The notes under the pieces were generated by a model that was given only the letters and a program-made list of their open reading frames with translations, was not told the origin of the DNA and did no database searches. Source: JAUZRW01 sp964549915 (lineage in GTDB: Bacteria > Chloroflexota > Anaerolineae > Aggregatilineales > Phototrophicaceae). Taken from it: DNA of 64,000 bases. How positions within the stretch are numbered: the stretch's first letter is position 1; each line of letters starts with the position of its first letter. The position numbers were made by a program, and so were the translations under genes. Positions 25,684 through 34,798 of this stretch are shown piece after piece. The stretch spans positions 57,493 through 121,492 of the forward strand of contig CAZJWX010000006.1 of assembly GCA_964549915.1 (NCBI GenBank). The letters run 5' to 3'.

Positions 25684-25926
25684 TCATTCGCGGAAAATAT
25701 TCGGGAAGTCCATCTCTTCTTCGCCAGACGGTAGCACCTGGATGAAGTTGATGCGCCACCAGGGGAATACCACTGTGGTCACGCCTTCATCAATCCAGCG
25801 TAGTTCACCGTCGCCACGTTCACGGGGGTTCTTCCCAATGACGCAGTTATCCGACGGTTTCGGCAATTCGTCAACATCAATCTTGACAGGTTCTTGATTG
25901 TTGATGTGAACCAGGATCGTATACAT
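25684..25926 (-). CDS. Small conserved-looking hypothetical protein, 80 residues
   Basis: I do not recognise this protein. It begins MYTILVHINNQEPVKIDVDELP, a probable beta hairpin, then DNCVIGKNPRERGDGELRWIDEGVTTVVFPWWRINFIQVLPSGEEEMDFPNIF. It resembles a compact all-beta domain without membrane segments. It is tightly placed between the FHA gene (41 nt upstream) and the response regulator (13 nt downstream) on the same strand, which supports its reality. Confidence 0.7.
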   Translation of the reverse strand: MYTILVHINNQEPVKIDVDELPKPSDNCVIGKNPRERGDGELRWIDEGVTTVVFPWWRINFIQVLPSGEEEMDFPNIFRE

Positions 25927-25967
25927 GATGACTAAGGTTGCTCTCCGATTGTTCTGAAAAATGCGCG

Positions 25968-26471
25968 TTACTTGAAGTAGACATAGGTGACCAGCTTGCC
26001 GAAGCGAACTTCATCCCCATCACGCAGTACGCGGGGTTGGTTCGGCGCCAGCCGCTGACCATTGAGATACGTGCCGTTGGCGCTGCCAATATCTAGCAAG
26101 ATCAGTGTATCTTCGTTGATTTCCAGGATGGCGTGCTGCCGCGAGACGCCCTTTTCATGTGCGCCAAAGGGCGACAGATCAATATCTGGGCGTGTCGTGC
26201 TGTTTTCGTCAACTCGTCCGAATACAAGGCGACGAGCGGGTTGAATCATCAACGGTTCTGCGGCATCACGTACATGCAAGATGATGGATGCACCGCTCTG
26301 AAATTGGGCTGTTCCCCAGGTCGAACGCGCCGCCATATCATTTGGGTCATTAATCAGGGTGCGCGTGCGAATGGTCGTATCCCCAATCAGTTCTCCCAGG
26401 TCAGACCCACAATTCTCGCAAAATAATGTGCCTTCCAGGTTTTCCTGGCCGCAACTTGGACATTTCAGCAT
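25968..26471 (-). CDS. Zinc-ribbon / FHA domain protein
   Basis: The 167-residue protein starts with a zinc ribbon (CPSCGQENLEGTLFCENCGSDLGE; two CxxC pairs) and ends with an FHA domain, with motifs FGRVDE, VSRQHAIL (the S-R-x-H phospho-threonine site) and DIGSANGTYLNGQRL. FHA domains bind phosphothreonine peptides. The gene is in line with a Ser/Thr kinase and a PP2C phosphatase, so the expected ligand is a kinase substrate of the same cluster. The linker contains several threonines (TTIRTRTLIND) that resemble FHA-docking phosphosites. Confidence 0.92.
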   Translation of the reverse strand: MLKCPSCGQENLEGTLFCENCGSDLGELIGDTTIRTRTLINDPNDMAARSTWGTAQFQSGASIILHVRDAAEPLMIQPARRLVFGRVDENSTTRPDIDLSPFGAHEKGVSRQHAILEINEDTLILLDIGSANGTYLNGQRLAPNQPRVLRDGDEVRFGKLVTYVYFK

Positions 26472-26615
26472 AGGAACGAGCCTGTTTCGTGTTGTTCATC
26501 GGTTTGCAACCGACCGCAGCGAGGTGGCAGGTTGCTGGCGGGAATGCACTCCCACCTCGTGTGATTATATCCCTGTCCATACTACCGGACAAGGAGAGGC
26601 ACCGACAGCGTGCGC

Positions 26616-28160
26616 TCAGTCATCTGCGAAGCGCTTGGTGAACATCGCCGTGATGCCATCTTTGACGGCCCCCGGCGTGATGAGCGCACGGGTGGAATAC
26701 TTGATGGACTTCTTCGCGCCTTCGTCCGAAAAGTCGCGCGTCTGGGCGATGTGCTGCGCTTCCATCTTGGCTTGCATGCTCAATTGCTTCTCGCCCATTT
26801 CCAGCAAGCGAGTCGAAAGGAATTCGAGACGGCGCGTAGCTTCTTCGTAGTCTTTGTTCTCGATGGCTTCCTGCGCCTTTTCTTGAATGCGATATAGGGT
26901 CAGCTTGCTGAGTGCATCCACGATGGCATTCGGCGGCGCTTCGGCCTGCGTTGTCTGGGTCGCGACATCCACGACGAGATCGCCTACGGTCATATAGGGC
27001 TGTGCGCTGTGCTGCATCAAGTCGCCAGAGGCGGCGACACGTGCCAGGTTGCGGAAGCCTGTTGCCTGCTCCGCGAGCAGTTGGAATTGCAGCAGCACGC
27101 TGATGTGGCGCTGACCCTGCAGGCTGGCGAGCGGAATCACGCCGTTCTCGTGTGGCAGTGGCTGCGGATGCGGGGCCAGTTTGAACGCCATCTCCAATTC
27201 GACATCGGGGTCTGGCGCGACCAGAAGCTGCATCCGTTCTGCAAAGGCGTTGGTCAGGTTACGAACGCTCTCATCCATGAATTCTGAGACCATGTTCACG
27301 GACTGAATGAACGTCGAGGCACCCCCGGTAATCGACGCCATCTCGTCCAGGAAGGCGTCGTTCCAGTCGGTTCCAAGCCCCATCGCGCTGATGCTGATGC
27401 CTTCTGCCGCCGCTTTGCGTGCCAGTTCCAGGCAGTCATCTTCGTCACCATAGGTGCGCCCATCGGTCAGCAGAATGATGTGATTTGCCTTTTTCGGGTC
27501 GAGATATTGGCGATTCTGCTGGTAGCCTGCTTCCAACCCGCGGAAAATCTCCGTACTGCCGCGCGGGTGAATCATGCTGACTCGCGCCCGGAGCGCCATC
27601 TTGTCCTGTGCGGTTTGTGCGGGAATGATGACGGTAGCGCGATCATTGAAGGAGACAACGGAGATGATGTCATCAGGGTTCAGCTCGCTGATGATGGTCT
27701 GGGCAGCAGCCTTGACCTTGTTCATGCGTCCTTCGTCTTCCATCGACTTGCTGTGGTCGATGATGAGCGTCAGGTTGAGCGGCGTGTTATGCTCTTCGAG
27801 GAGCTTCAGACCTTCCTGTGGGGCAGCAATATCTACCAGCAGATAGACGACCTGCGTTTCCGGCAGCGGAATGATGGTACGCTTGCTGGGAGTCAGGCGC
27901 ATGTGGAAATATGCCCCGGATTTCTTCTGCTGCTCCATCCGTTCGGTGGCTTTTTCATCATAGCGACGACGATGAACAGGATCCATCAGGAGGTTATAGG
28001 CGTCGTTGATTGCATGCATCTGTTCTGCAGCCGCTTTGTATTTGTTCTGGTTCGGGTGCAGCCGACGTAGAAGTTCGTTGTAGGTATCTTTGATTTCTTC
28101 TGTGGTCGCGTTGCGCGAAAGCCCCAGAATGATGTATGGATCGTATTGGATGTTCATCAT
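26616..28160 (-). CDS. J-domain / von Willebrand factor A fusion protein
   Basis: The 514-residue protein begins with a DnaJ-like J domain (residues 5-75: DPYIILGLSRNATTEEIKDTY, then RRLHPNQNKYKAAAEQMHAINDAYNLLMDPVHRRRYD). The essential HPD tripeptide of active J domains is HPN (35-37). Residues about 100-290 form a VWA domain with an intact MIDAS (LIIDHSKSM, threonine in RGSTEIF, LLTDGRTYGDEDD). The last 220 residues are beta-rich then helical (AQEAIENKDYEEATRRLEFLSTRLLEMGEKQLSMQAKMEA). Tandem ATG codons at 28160 and 28157 follow AAGGCG. It lies 14 nt after the PP2C gene. Confidence 0.88.
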   Translation of the reverse strand: MMNIQYDPYIILGLSRNATTEEIKDTYNELLRRLHPNQNKYKAAAEQMHAINDAYNLLMDPVHRRRYDEKATERMEQQKKSGAYFHMRLTPSKRTIIPLPETQVVYLLVDIAAPQEGLKLLEEHNTPLNLTLIIDHSKSMEDEGRMNKVKAAAQTIISELNPDDIISVVSFNDRATVIIPAQTAQDKMALRARVSMIHPRGSTEIFRGLEAGYQQNRQYLDPKKANHIILLTDGRTYGDEDDCLELARKAAAEGISISAMGLGTDWNDAFLDEMASITGGASTFIQSVNMVSEFMDESVRNLTNAFAERMQLLVAPDPDVELEMAFKLAPHPQPLPHENGVIPLASLQGQRHISVLLQFQLLAEQATGFRNLARVAASGDLMQHSAQPYMTVGDLVVDVATQTTQAEAPPNAIVDALSKLTLYRIQEKAQEAIENKDYEEATRRLEFLSTRLLEMGEKQLSMQAKMEAQHIAQTRDFSDEGAKKSIKYSTRALITPGAVKDGITAMFTKRFADD

Positions 28161-28174
28161 CAAAGTCGCCTTGA

Positions 28175-29305
28175 TTAGTTACTCGGAATCTTCAGGATAA
28201 CGGCGGTGATGTTGTCCGTTCCCCCGTTGGTGTTGGCGAGTGCAATCAGCTTATTGCAAGCTTCTTGTGGATCCGGAGTTTGCAGGATGACGCCTTTGAT
28301 GTCCGCTTCATCCACCATGCCCCAGAGTCCATCACTGCAGAGCAGGATGTAGGAATTGCTTTCCAGGCGCTTGCGCATGATATCAGGCTCAACATCTTCA
28401 TTCTGCCCGATGGCGCGGTAGAGCACATTGCGCTGTTCGTGCTGTTCCGCTTCTTGCTCATTGATCTTGTCGAGTTCAATCAGCCGCTGGACGACCGAGT
28501 GATCGCGGGTGATCTGCTCCAGGTCACCGCCGGGTACCAGAACGTAGGCACGGCTGTCGCCCACGTGTCCGATATGTGCCTGGTCGCCTACGATGACCAT
28601 CGCAGTGATGGTTGTGCCACCATCTTTGACCTCTTTGCGGATGATGGCGTTGGCTTTCTGAATCGACTGTTGCAGGGCCTCGCGGATCGTGAGTCGTTCG
28701 GCAGTCATCTCTTCCCCGGAGATCATCGGCAAAAAGACCGTTCTGAAGATGTCCTGCAAGACTTCGGATGCCGTCATTGACGATGCTTTTTCACCTTCTT
28801 TGTGCCCGCCCATGCCATCAGCCACGATGAAAATCCCAAAATCAGGCTGTTCTTCTACAGTATCGCTCGCAAAATAGAACGATACAGCCGCATCCTGATT
28901 GTTGGAGCGCACCATGCCCTTATCAGATGCCTGCCCGTAAGTCAGGTGGCCGCTTTTGTTGGCGCTGGTAGCTTCTTCTGGCAGTGGTCGGGTGATACCA
29001 GGCGGTTCCGGGATGATCGTATCTGCGCCTGGCTCCTCCTCGTCCTCGTCGGGCGGTGCAGGTGCGTCTTCTACATCATCTGGTTCGTCATCACGGAGTT
29101 CGTCCGTCACGATTTTGTTCTGTTCGTCTTCTTCAATTTCATCTTCAGCGTTTATCGGTTGGCGATCTGCATCGTCCGCGCTATGGGCTTCCTCGGCGGC
29201 CTCGTTTTGCTGCGGTTCGCTGGTCGGTGCAGTCTCGTCAGACACCGCACTGTCCTTTTCCTCGTCCTGCGGTGTTCCGAAAAAGCGGCGAAATAGTCCC
29301 ATCAT
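28175..29305 (-). CDS. PP2C-family Ser/Thr protein phosphatase
   Basis: The 376-residue protein has about 105 residues of highly acidic, probably disordered N-terminus (Glu/Asp/Ala/Pro-rich), then a PP2C catalytic domain. Visible motifs are SDKGMVRSNNQDAA, FIVADGMGGHKEGEKAS (metal-binding DGMGGH), GTTITAMVIVGDQAHIGHVGDSRAYV, LCSDGLWGMVDEADI and NTNGGTDNITAVIL. It dephosphorylates Ser/Thr-phosphorylated proteins and is the natural antagonist of the kinase whose gene ends 17 nt upstream. No membrane segment is seen, so it should be cytosolic. Confidence 0.93.
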   Translation of the reverse strand: MMGLFRRFFGTPQDEEKDSAVSDETAPTSEPQQNEAAEEAHSADDADRQPINAEDEIEEDEQNKIVTDELRDDEPDDVEDAPAPPDEDEEEPGADTIIPEPPGITRPLPEEATSANKSGHLTYGQASDKGMVRSNNQDAAVSFYFASDTVEEQPDFGIFIVADGMGGHKEGEKASSMTASEVLQDIFRTVFLPMISGEEMTAERLTIREALQQSIQKANAIIRKEVKDGGTTITAMVIVGDQAHIGHVGDSRAYVLVPGGDLEQITRDHSVVQRLIELDKINEQEAEQHEQRNVLYRAIGQNEDVEPDIMRKRLESNSYILLCSDGLWGMVDEADIKGVILQTPDPQEACNKLIALANTNGGTDNITAVILKIPSN

Positions 29306-29322
29306 GCATCCTGTCAGAGTAG

Positions 29323-31257
29323 CTACGAAACCAAGGGTAAAGCGTACAATGTGCTGTCCAGTGAGCCAAAGAGAATCAGGTTTTCTGTGATGAGCGGCTT
29401 GGAGACGATCTGACCTCCTGCCTCAAATGTCCACAGTTCATTCCCTGTGCGGGCTTCCACTGCGTAGAATTTACTGTCCGTTCCGCCGAAGTATACAACA
29501 TCTCGGAAAACCCTGGGGGATGATACGATGGGATTGCCAATGTCGAATGTCCAGCGTTCTTTGCCGCTTTGGGCGTTCACACAGTAGAGCTTGCCATCTG
29601 CAGAGCCAAAGTAGACGAAGCCGTTGTCAATCGCCGGGGACGAGATGATCGGGCCATTGGTGCGCAGGCGCCACTGACTGTAACCGTTGATCGCATCAAT
29701 GGCGTAGAGGAAGCCGTCGAAAGAACCAACATAGCACACATTGTCACGGTCGACGACGGGCGATGAAGTGACGGCACGGCGCGTGCGGAACCCCCATTTT
29801 CGCTGTCCGCTCAATTCCAGGCCGATGACTTCGCCCGCTTCGTTGCCAAAAATAATCCGATCTTCTGTGACGAATGGTGTGCTGCGAATAGGCGCGGCTG
29901 AGTCATATTCCCACAGATAGCGTCCATTATTGGCGACGAGGGCGTGCAATTTCCCGTCGTCACTGCCGAAGAAAACATGACCATGCGCGAGGCGTGCTGT
30001 ACCACGAATCTTGTCGTTTGTGGTGTACGACCAGTTCAGCCGTCCATCGCGGTAGTCCAGCGATGAAAAGGTATAGTCTTCTGATCCGAAGAGAATCTGA
30101 CGATATTCCGCGTCAACGATAGGAGTTGTGGCGATACCGCCTTCCGTCGCTCGCTTCCAGACCATGCTGCCGTCTTCCAGGTTGACCGCCCAGATGTTCG
30201 TGTCGTAGGAGCCGATGAAGGCCATATCGCGAAAGACTACCGGGCTGCTGTAGATTTCATCTTCCGTTTTGAACGTCCAGCGGGGTTCGATGCCGCCGGG
30301 GGCGTCCCCGAAGCCGGTGGTTTCACCCGGTGCAGCCCCTTCAGTTTGGGCAGCAGCGCCTACCGTGGCGGCGGCAACCCCAGCGGGTACAGCCTGGTAG
30401 CGCAGGGCTTCGAAATCGGCACGCATCTCTGCACAGGTCTGGTAGCGATTCTCCGGTTCAAATTCCAGCGCCTTGTCGATAATGGCGGCAAGTTGTGGCG
30501 TCGCTTCCGGATTTAAATCAGTGATGGGGCGCTCAGAGAAGCTGAACGGCGGCTCCAGACGTGGATCGGCGCGTGTGATCACGTGATGCAGCGTAGCCCC
30601 CAGGCTGTAGATGTCGCTCAGGGAATTTGCCTTGCCTTTATACTGCTCAGGAGCGCTGTATCCCTCAGTGCCGATCATGGTCTGTGGTAAATTGCCGACA
30701 AGCGCTTTGGCAATACCGAAGTCAATCAGGCGCACTTTGCCCAGGCTATCGATCATGATATTAGCGGGCTTCATATCGCGGAAAATAATCGGTTCCGGCT
30801 TATGTGTGTGCAGGTAATCCAGCACATCGCAGAGCGCAATTGCCCAATCAATGATCTTGTCGAGGGGCAGCGTCTTGGTCTTCGTCAGAATTTGTTCAAG
30901 GTCACGCCCGTTGATGTACTCCATCACGATATAGGCGCGGTCATTCTGGTCGAAGAAATCGTAAATCTTCGTGATTGCCGGGTGTGAGAGCGTGGCCAGT
31001 AGATTCGCTTCGCGACGGAACGTCTTCATCGTGGACGCTCTCAGATTCGGGTCGGAGGCGGTGACATGCATTTCTTTGATGGCGACAAGACGGCGAGCTT
31101 CCGGGAAGTTCAAGTCTCGTGCCTGGTAAACGGAGCCTTGTCCACCGCCACCAATGCGACCTTCGATCTTGTAGCGTGCGAGCAGAATCGTGCCAACTTT
31201 CAGGTCGCCGTTGTTCATCGGGTCATCAGGGCTACCGAATTGCGTTGTATCAGGCAT
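29323..31257 (-). CDS. Ser/Thr protein kinase with PQQ-type beta-propeller
   Basis: The 644-residue protein has a kinase domain (about residues 25-285) and a C-terminal propeller of PQQ-like repeats (about 330-640; repeated forms of VYFGSADGKLYCVNAQSGKERW). Kinase motifs are GRIGGGGQGSVYQA, VAIKEMHV, FRDMKPANIM (the usual HRD histidine is Phe, as in many kinases of this subgroup), DFGIA and GYSAPEQ. There is no membrane helix between the domains, so the propeller is probably cytosolic. It heads the cluster with PP2C, J-VWA, FHA, a small protein and a response regulator. Confidence 0.92.
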   Translation of the reverse strand: MPDTTQFGSPDDPMNNGDLKVGTILLARYKIEGRIGGGGQGSVYQARDLNFPEARRLVAIKEMHVTASDPNLRASTMKTFRREANLLATLSHPAITKIYDFFDQNDRAYIVMEYINGRDLEQILTKTKTLPLDKIIDWAIALCDVLDYLHTHKPEPIIFRDMKPANIMIDSLGKVRLIDFGIAKALVGNLPQTMIGTEGYSAPEQYKGKANSLSDIYSLGATLHHVITRADPRLEPPFSFSERPITDLNPEATPQLAAIIDKALEFEPENRYQTCAEMRADFEALRYQAVPAGVAAATVGAAAQTEGAAPGETTGFGDAPGGIEPRWTFKTEDEIYSSPVVFRDMAFIGSYDTNIWAVNLEDGSMVWKRATEGGIATTPIVDAEYRQILFGSEDYTFSSLDYRDGRLNWSYTTNDKIRGTARLAHGHVFFGSDDGKLHALVANNGRYLWEYDSAAPIRSTPFVTEDRIIFGNEAGEVIGLELSGQRKWGFRTRRAVTSSPVVDRDNVCYVGSFDGFLYAIDAINGYSQWRLRTNGPIISSPAIDNGFVYFGSADGKLYCVNAQSGKERWTFDIGNPIVSSPRVFRDVVYFGGTDSKFYAVEARTGNELWTFEAGGQIVSKPLITENLILFGSLDSTLYALPLVS

Positions 31258-31368
31258 AAGTCCAAACTCGTCAATGATTGCGTGATAACAGGGTGCAAGT
31301 GTGACTATGGTGCGAATGGTGTTGCTTTATTATATTGAACACATCCGTACACTGCAATTGGCTGCAAG

Positions 31369-32556
31369 GTGATTCTCGATTTGTCTACAAATACAGCACA
31401 ATCCCTTTCGTTATACTTGCACATCCCATTTTGCCGGACGATGTGCTCGTATTGTGCTTTCAACACCTATACTGACCTGGAAGCGCTCATCCCGGATTTT
31501 GTGCAGGCTCTCGTTCGGGAAGTTGAGTTCTTAGGAAAATCGAACCCGGGTTATGAAGTTCATACAGTCTTTTTCGGGGGTGGCACGCCGAGTCTGCTCA
31601 GCCCGAAGCAGTACGATGCCTTGATGCACACGATTCATGGCTCATTTCGCGTAGTCAGCGACGCCGAAATCAGCATTGAGACCAACCCTAATGATCTATC
31701 CACCGAGTATTTGCGTAGTCTGCGTGCAATTGGCTTGAATCGCCTGAGTATCGGCATGCAAAGTGCCAATTCCCACGTACTGCGCCTATTCAATCGAGGA
31801 CACGATCAGCAGATGGTTATCCAGGCGGTGGAAGCCGGTCGCAGGGCAGGTTTCGACAACATCAGCCTGGACTTGATCTTCGGTGTACCTGGGCAGACGC
31901 TGGACGATTGGCAAAAAACGCTGGACGCGGGCCTGGGGCTGGACGTTGAGCATTTTTCGACGTACGGCCTTGAGCTAAAAGGCGGAACGTTGCTCACGGA
32001 GCAGGTTCGGGCTGGGGAAGTCGCTGAGCCGGATGACGACATCGCCGCAGATATGTACGACTGGATGACCGAACGTTTTGCTGCTGCTGGCTACGAGCAG
32101 TATGAGCTGAGCAACTGGTGCAAACCCGGCTATGAAGCACGCCACAATTTGCAGTACTGGCACATTCATCCCTATCTGGGATTGGGGCCGGGTGCGCATG
32201 GATATGTCGAACACCAGCGGACGATTGTGCTGCGACATCCGCAGAAATATATCGAGCGTATGCGACATGCCCCGGACGTGATGGCTTTCCCGGAAAGCCC
32301 TGCAACGTCCAAGCTCACGAAGGTCGATCGTACGGAAGAGATGAGCGATGTGCTGATGATGGGCTTACGTCTGACGCGCGACGGTGTTCAGCGGCAGGCT
32401 TTTCAGCAGCGCTTTGGCGTTGATCCAGTTGCGCTCCATGAGGAGACCATCGAGAAATTCGTGGGGTATGGTCTCCTCAGTGTGGATCAAGAAGCAATCC
32501 GCCTTACACAGCGAGGGCGTTTGCTGAGTAATGCGGTCATTCGGGAGCTAATCTAG
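31369..32556 (+). CDS. hemW: HemW-type radical SAM heme chaperone
   Basis: The 395-residue protein has the radical SAM cluster CRTMCSYCAF. The fourth position is Phe rather than Cys, as in HemW and unlike coproporphyrinogen dehydrogenase HemN. Other motifs are TVFFGGGTPSLL, SIETNPNDLS, GLNRLSIGMQS and ISLDLIFGVPGQT, plus the C-terminal HemN_C domain (MSDVLMMGLRLTRDGV). HemW delivers heme to respiratory proteins. The start is uncertain: GTG 31369 is used here, but TTG 31381 has AAGGTGA 8 nt upstream. Its 3' end overlaps the convergent polyprenyl synthase gene by 4 nt. Confidence 0.9.
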   Translation: MILDLSTNTAQSLSLYLHIPFCRTMCSYCAFNTYTDLEALIPDFVQALVREVEFLGKSNPGYEVHTVFFGGGTPSLLSPKQYDALMHTIHGSFRVVSDAEISIETNPNDLSTEYLRSLRAIGLNRLSIGMQSANSHVLRLFNRGHDQQMVIQAVEAGRRAGFDNISLDLIFGVPGQTLDDWQKTLDAGLGLDVEHFSTYGLELKGGTLLTEQVRAGEVAEPDDDIAADMYDWMTERFAAAGYEQYELSNWCKPGYEARHNLQYWHIHPYLGLGPGAHGYVEHQRTIVLRHPQKYIERMRHAPDVMAFPESPATSKLTKVDRTEEMSDVLMMGLRLTRDGVQRQAFQQRFGVDPVALHEETIEKFVGYGLLSVDQEAIRLTQRGRLLSNAVIRELI

Positions 32557-33566
32557 TAGCTGCGTTGGAAGAGAAAATCCGTGAATTCACTCAGAAGCTG
32601 CGCCGCCTCGCCCTGGGGCTTTGCCTGCTCCAGAGCGTTCATGGCAGCGTTGTAATACTGTTGTTCTTGTTCACGAGCATATTCCAGTGCCCTCAGGTCA
32701 TCGAGCATCTGGACAACAGGTTCAACGTCTGCCTCTCCGAAGGGTTCCTTGGTGTATAGTGCGCGCAATTCCGCGCTCTGTGCCAGCCCATGCAGAATTG
32801 GCAAGGATTTCTTCCTCGAGAGAATATCTGTCGAGATCGATTTGCCGAGCACAGCCGCATCCCCCCAGATGCCCAGGATATCATCCCGAATCTGAAAAGC
32901 GATGCCGAGATTCAGACCGAAGTCCGCATAGTGCTGGGCTTTCTGCTCGTCACCTGTGGCGATGTAAGCTCCCAACTGACCAGAAGCTGCGAGGAGTGCG
33001 GCGGTCTTCCCCCGGATCATTGATAAGTATTCCTCAACGGTGACAGTATCCAGATGCTCGAAACGCATATCGAGATGCTGTCCGCGTGTGAGTTCCAGGT
33101 TGGTTGCGTTGAAAATCCGCCAGACGCGCAGCAATCGCTCTGCTGTGAGCGCAGGCGAGAGGGCGCTCAGCGCCGAATAAGCCATAGCGAACATCGCATC
33201 TCCGGCGTTGATGGCATTGGCACGCCCCCAGATTCGCCAGACGGTAGGGCGTCCGTGACGAATGTCGCTGATGTCCTGGATGTCGTCGTGAATCAACGAG
33301 AAGTTGTGCAGGATTTCGACGGCAGCAGCGGCGGGTAGGGCGGGGTGCCAGGTCTCTGCGGCGGCATCGCTGCATAGTAGCAAGAAGGTCGGGCGCAAGC
33401 GTTTGCCGGTGGGTTTGTCGTAGGGCTGGTCATTTTCATCAACCCATCCCAGGGCGTAACGCAGCATGACGCCGAAATCAGGTTCGTCGTTGAGATGATC
33501 CGCGACGATTTGGCGCATGGTCTGTTCAACCGCAGGCCAGTAGCGCGAAATGATATGTTGAACCAC
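32553..33566 (-). CDS. Polyprenyl (farnesyl/geranylgeranyl) diphosphate synthase
   Basis: The 337-residue prenyltransferase has both aspartate motifs: LIHDDIQDISDIRHGRPTVW (first, DDxxD) and AFQIRDDILGIWGD (second, DDxxG-like). GKRLRP (IPP site) is at about 55-60. Chain length cannot be assigned without modelling. The start is GTG 33566, 13 nt downstream of the fni stop, so the two isoprenoid genes form an operon. Confidence 0.92.
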   Translation of the reverse strand: MVQHIISRYWPAVEQTMRQIVADHLNDEPDFGVMLRYALGWVDENDQPYDKPTGKRLRPTFLLLCSDAAAETWHPALPAAAAVEILHNFSLIHDDIQDISDIRHGRPTVWRIWGRANAINAGDAMFAMAYSALSALSPALTAERLLRVWRIFNATNLELTRGQHLDMRFEHLDTVTVEEYLSMIRGKTAALLAASGQLGAYIATGDEQKAQHYADFGLNLGIAFQIRDDILGIWGDAAVLGKSISTDILSRKKSLPILHGLAQSAELRALYTKEPFGEADVEPVVQMLDDLRALEYAREQEQQYYNAAMNALEQAKPQGEAAQLLSEFTDFLFQRSY

Positions 33567-33579
33567 GGAAGATTCGTCC

Positions 33580-34620
33580 TTATGACTGGATCAGCGGAAC
33601 TTGAGCAAGCTCTTCGATAGTGCTTGTGCTGGTGCAAAGCATGGCGATCCGCAGTTGTGCGGTCAGTTCGCGAATCAGGTCGCTGACGGCATCTGCGGAC
33701 TCGTTGGCAGTCTTCAGGAAGGGGCCTGCTAATCCGGCAAGTGTGGCACCCAGGGCAATGCTCTTTGCGATGTCAATGCCATCCCGCAGACCACCGCTGG
33801 CGATGATGGGGAGTTCGGGAGCGCCTCGCCGGGCGTAGCGGATGGCATCGGCAGTAGGGATGCCCCAATCGGCAAAGGCGCGCGCGACTTTGGCATGGAA
33901 TTGCGTAGGAGCGCGATAGTATTCAACTTCGCTCCATGAGGTACCGCCGGAACCCGCGACATCAATGGCCGCGATGCCCACTTCTGCCAGGCGGCGTGCG
34001 TCCTGCTCAGAGAAGCCCCAGCCCACTTCTTTGGCAATGACGGGCACGGGCGATTTTTTGCAGACCTCTTCGACTTTCTGCAACAACCCGGCGAAGTTGG
34101 TGTCTCCTTCTGGCTGGACGGCTTCTTGTAGTACGTTGAAATGCAGGATGAGCGCGTCAGCTTCGGCCATGTCAACGGCACGCTGCATCTTGTCCGCATC
34201 GTAGCCGTAATTGAGTTGTACCGCACCGACGTTGGCGAATAGCAAGATATCAGGCGCGATGTGTCGCAGACGAAAGGAACCAGCGAGCGCTGCATCTTCA
34301 ATGGCTGCACGCTGTGAACCGAGGCCCATCGCAATACCGTGTTCTTGCGCCGCAAGGGCCAGGTTGTGGTTGAGCTTGGTGGCGAGTTCTGCGCCTCCTG
34401 TCATCGAGGAAATCAGAATCGGGGCGCTGAGCGTTTTGCCGAAGAGCGTTACTTCAGGATTCACTTCTGCGAGATCAAGCTCTGGCAAGGCGTTATGCAT
34501 GAAACGCAGATTTTCAAACCCCGTCGTCAGCGTGGGGAAATTGACATTCTCCTCCAGGTTGATGCGGACATGATCCGCTTTTCGCTGTTCAATCGAGGGT
34601 TGTTCCGTGACTTCACGCAT
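33580..34620 (-). CDS. fni: Type 2 isopentenyl-diphosphate delta-isomerase (FMN-dependent)
   Basis: This 346-residue enzyme interconverts IPP and DMAPP using reduced FMN. Motifs include RKADHVRINLEENVNF, the FMN region ISSMTGG, GLGSQRAAIED, ILHFNVLQEAVQPEGDTNF and VIAKEVGWGFS with the FMN-binding ASGGLRDGIDIAKSIALGA. Its length is typical. It supplies DMAPP for the prenyl synthase directly downstream. ATG 34620 is the only convincing start. The divergent acyl carrier protein gene starts 179 nt away. Confidence 0.96.
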   Translation of the reverse strand: MREVTEQPSIEQRKADHVRINLEENVNFPTLTTGFENLRFMHNALPELDLAEVNPEVTLFGKTLSAPILISSMTGGAELATKLNHNLALAAQEHGIAMGLGSQRAAIEDAALAGSFRLRHIAPDILLFANVGAVQLNYGYDADKMQRAVDMAEADALILHFNVLQEAVQPEGDTNFAGLLQKVEEVCKKSPVPVIAKEVGWGFSEQDARRLAEVGIAAIDVAGSGGTSWSEVEYYRAPTQFHAKVARAFADWGIPTADAIRYARRGAPELPIIASGGLRDGIDIAKSIALGATLAGLAGPFLKTANESADAVSDLIRELTAQLRIAMLCTSTSTIEELAQVPLIQS

Positions 34621-34743
34621 AGAGCAGTGTTCCTTAAGTGGAGTACGAGTGATTTCTCACCATGTCGGGTGGTCATCGTACAGTTGACCTATAGACCTGT
34701 CAATGATTGTTGTGTATGGTCTAGCATCGCATAGCAATCACAG

Positions 34744-34749
34744 TATAAT
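34744..34749 (+). promoter_or_regulatory. -10 box for acpP
   Basis: A consensus TATAAT lies 50 nt upstream of the acpP ATG. No good -35 is seen at 17 nt. Further upstream, TTGAC (34684-34688) and GTCAA (34699-34703) form a short inverted repeat that could be an operator for either divergent gene. Confidence 0.5.
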
Positions 34750-34798
34750 GTCCATCGCAATTTTGTGAACTTTCCGAAGGATGGGAGGGTACGTTACC

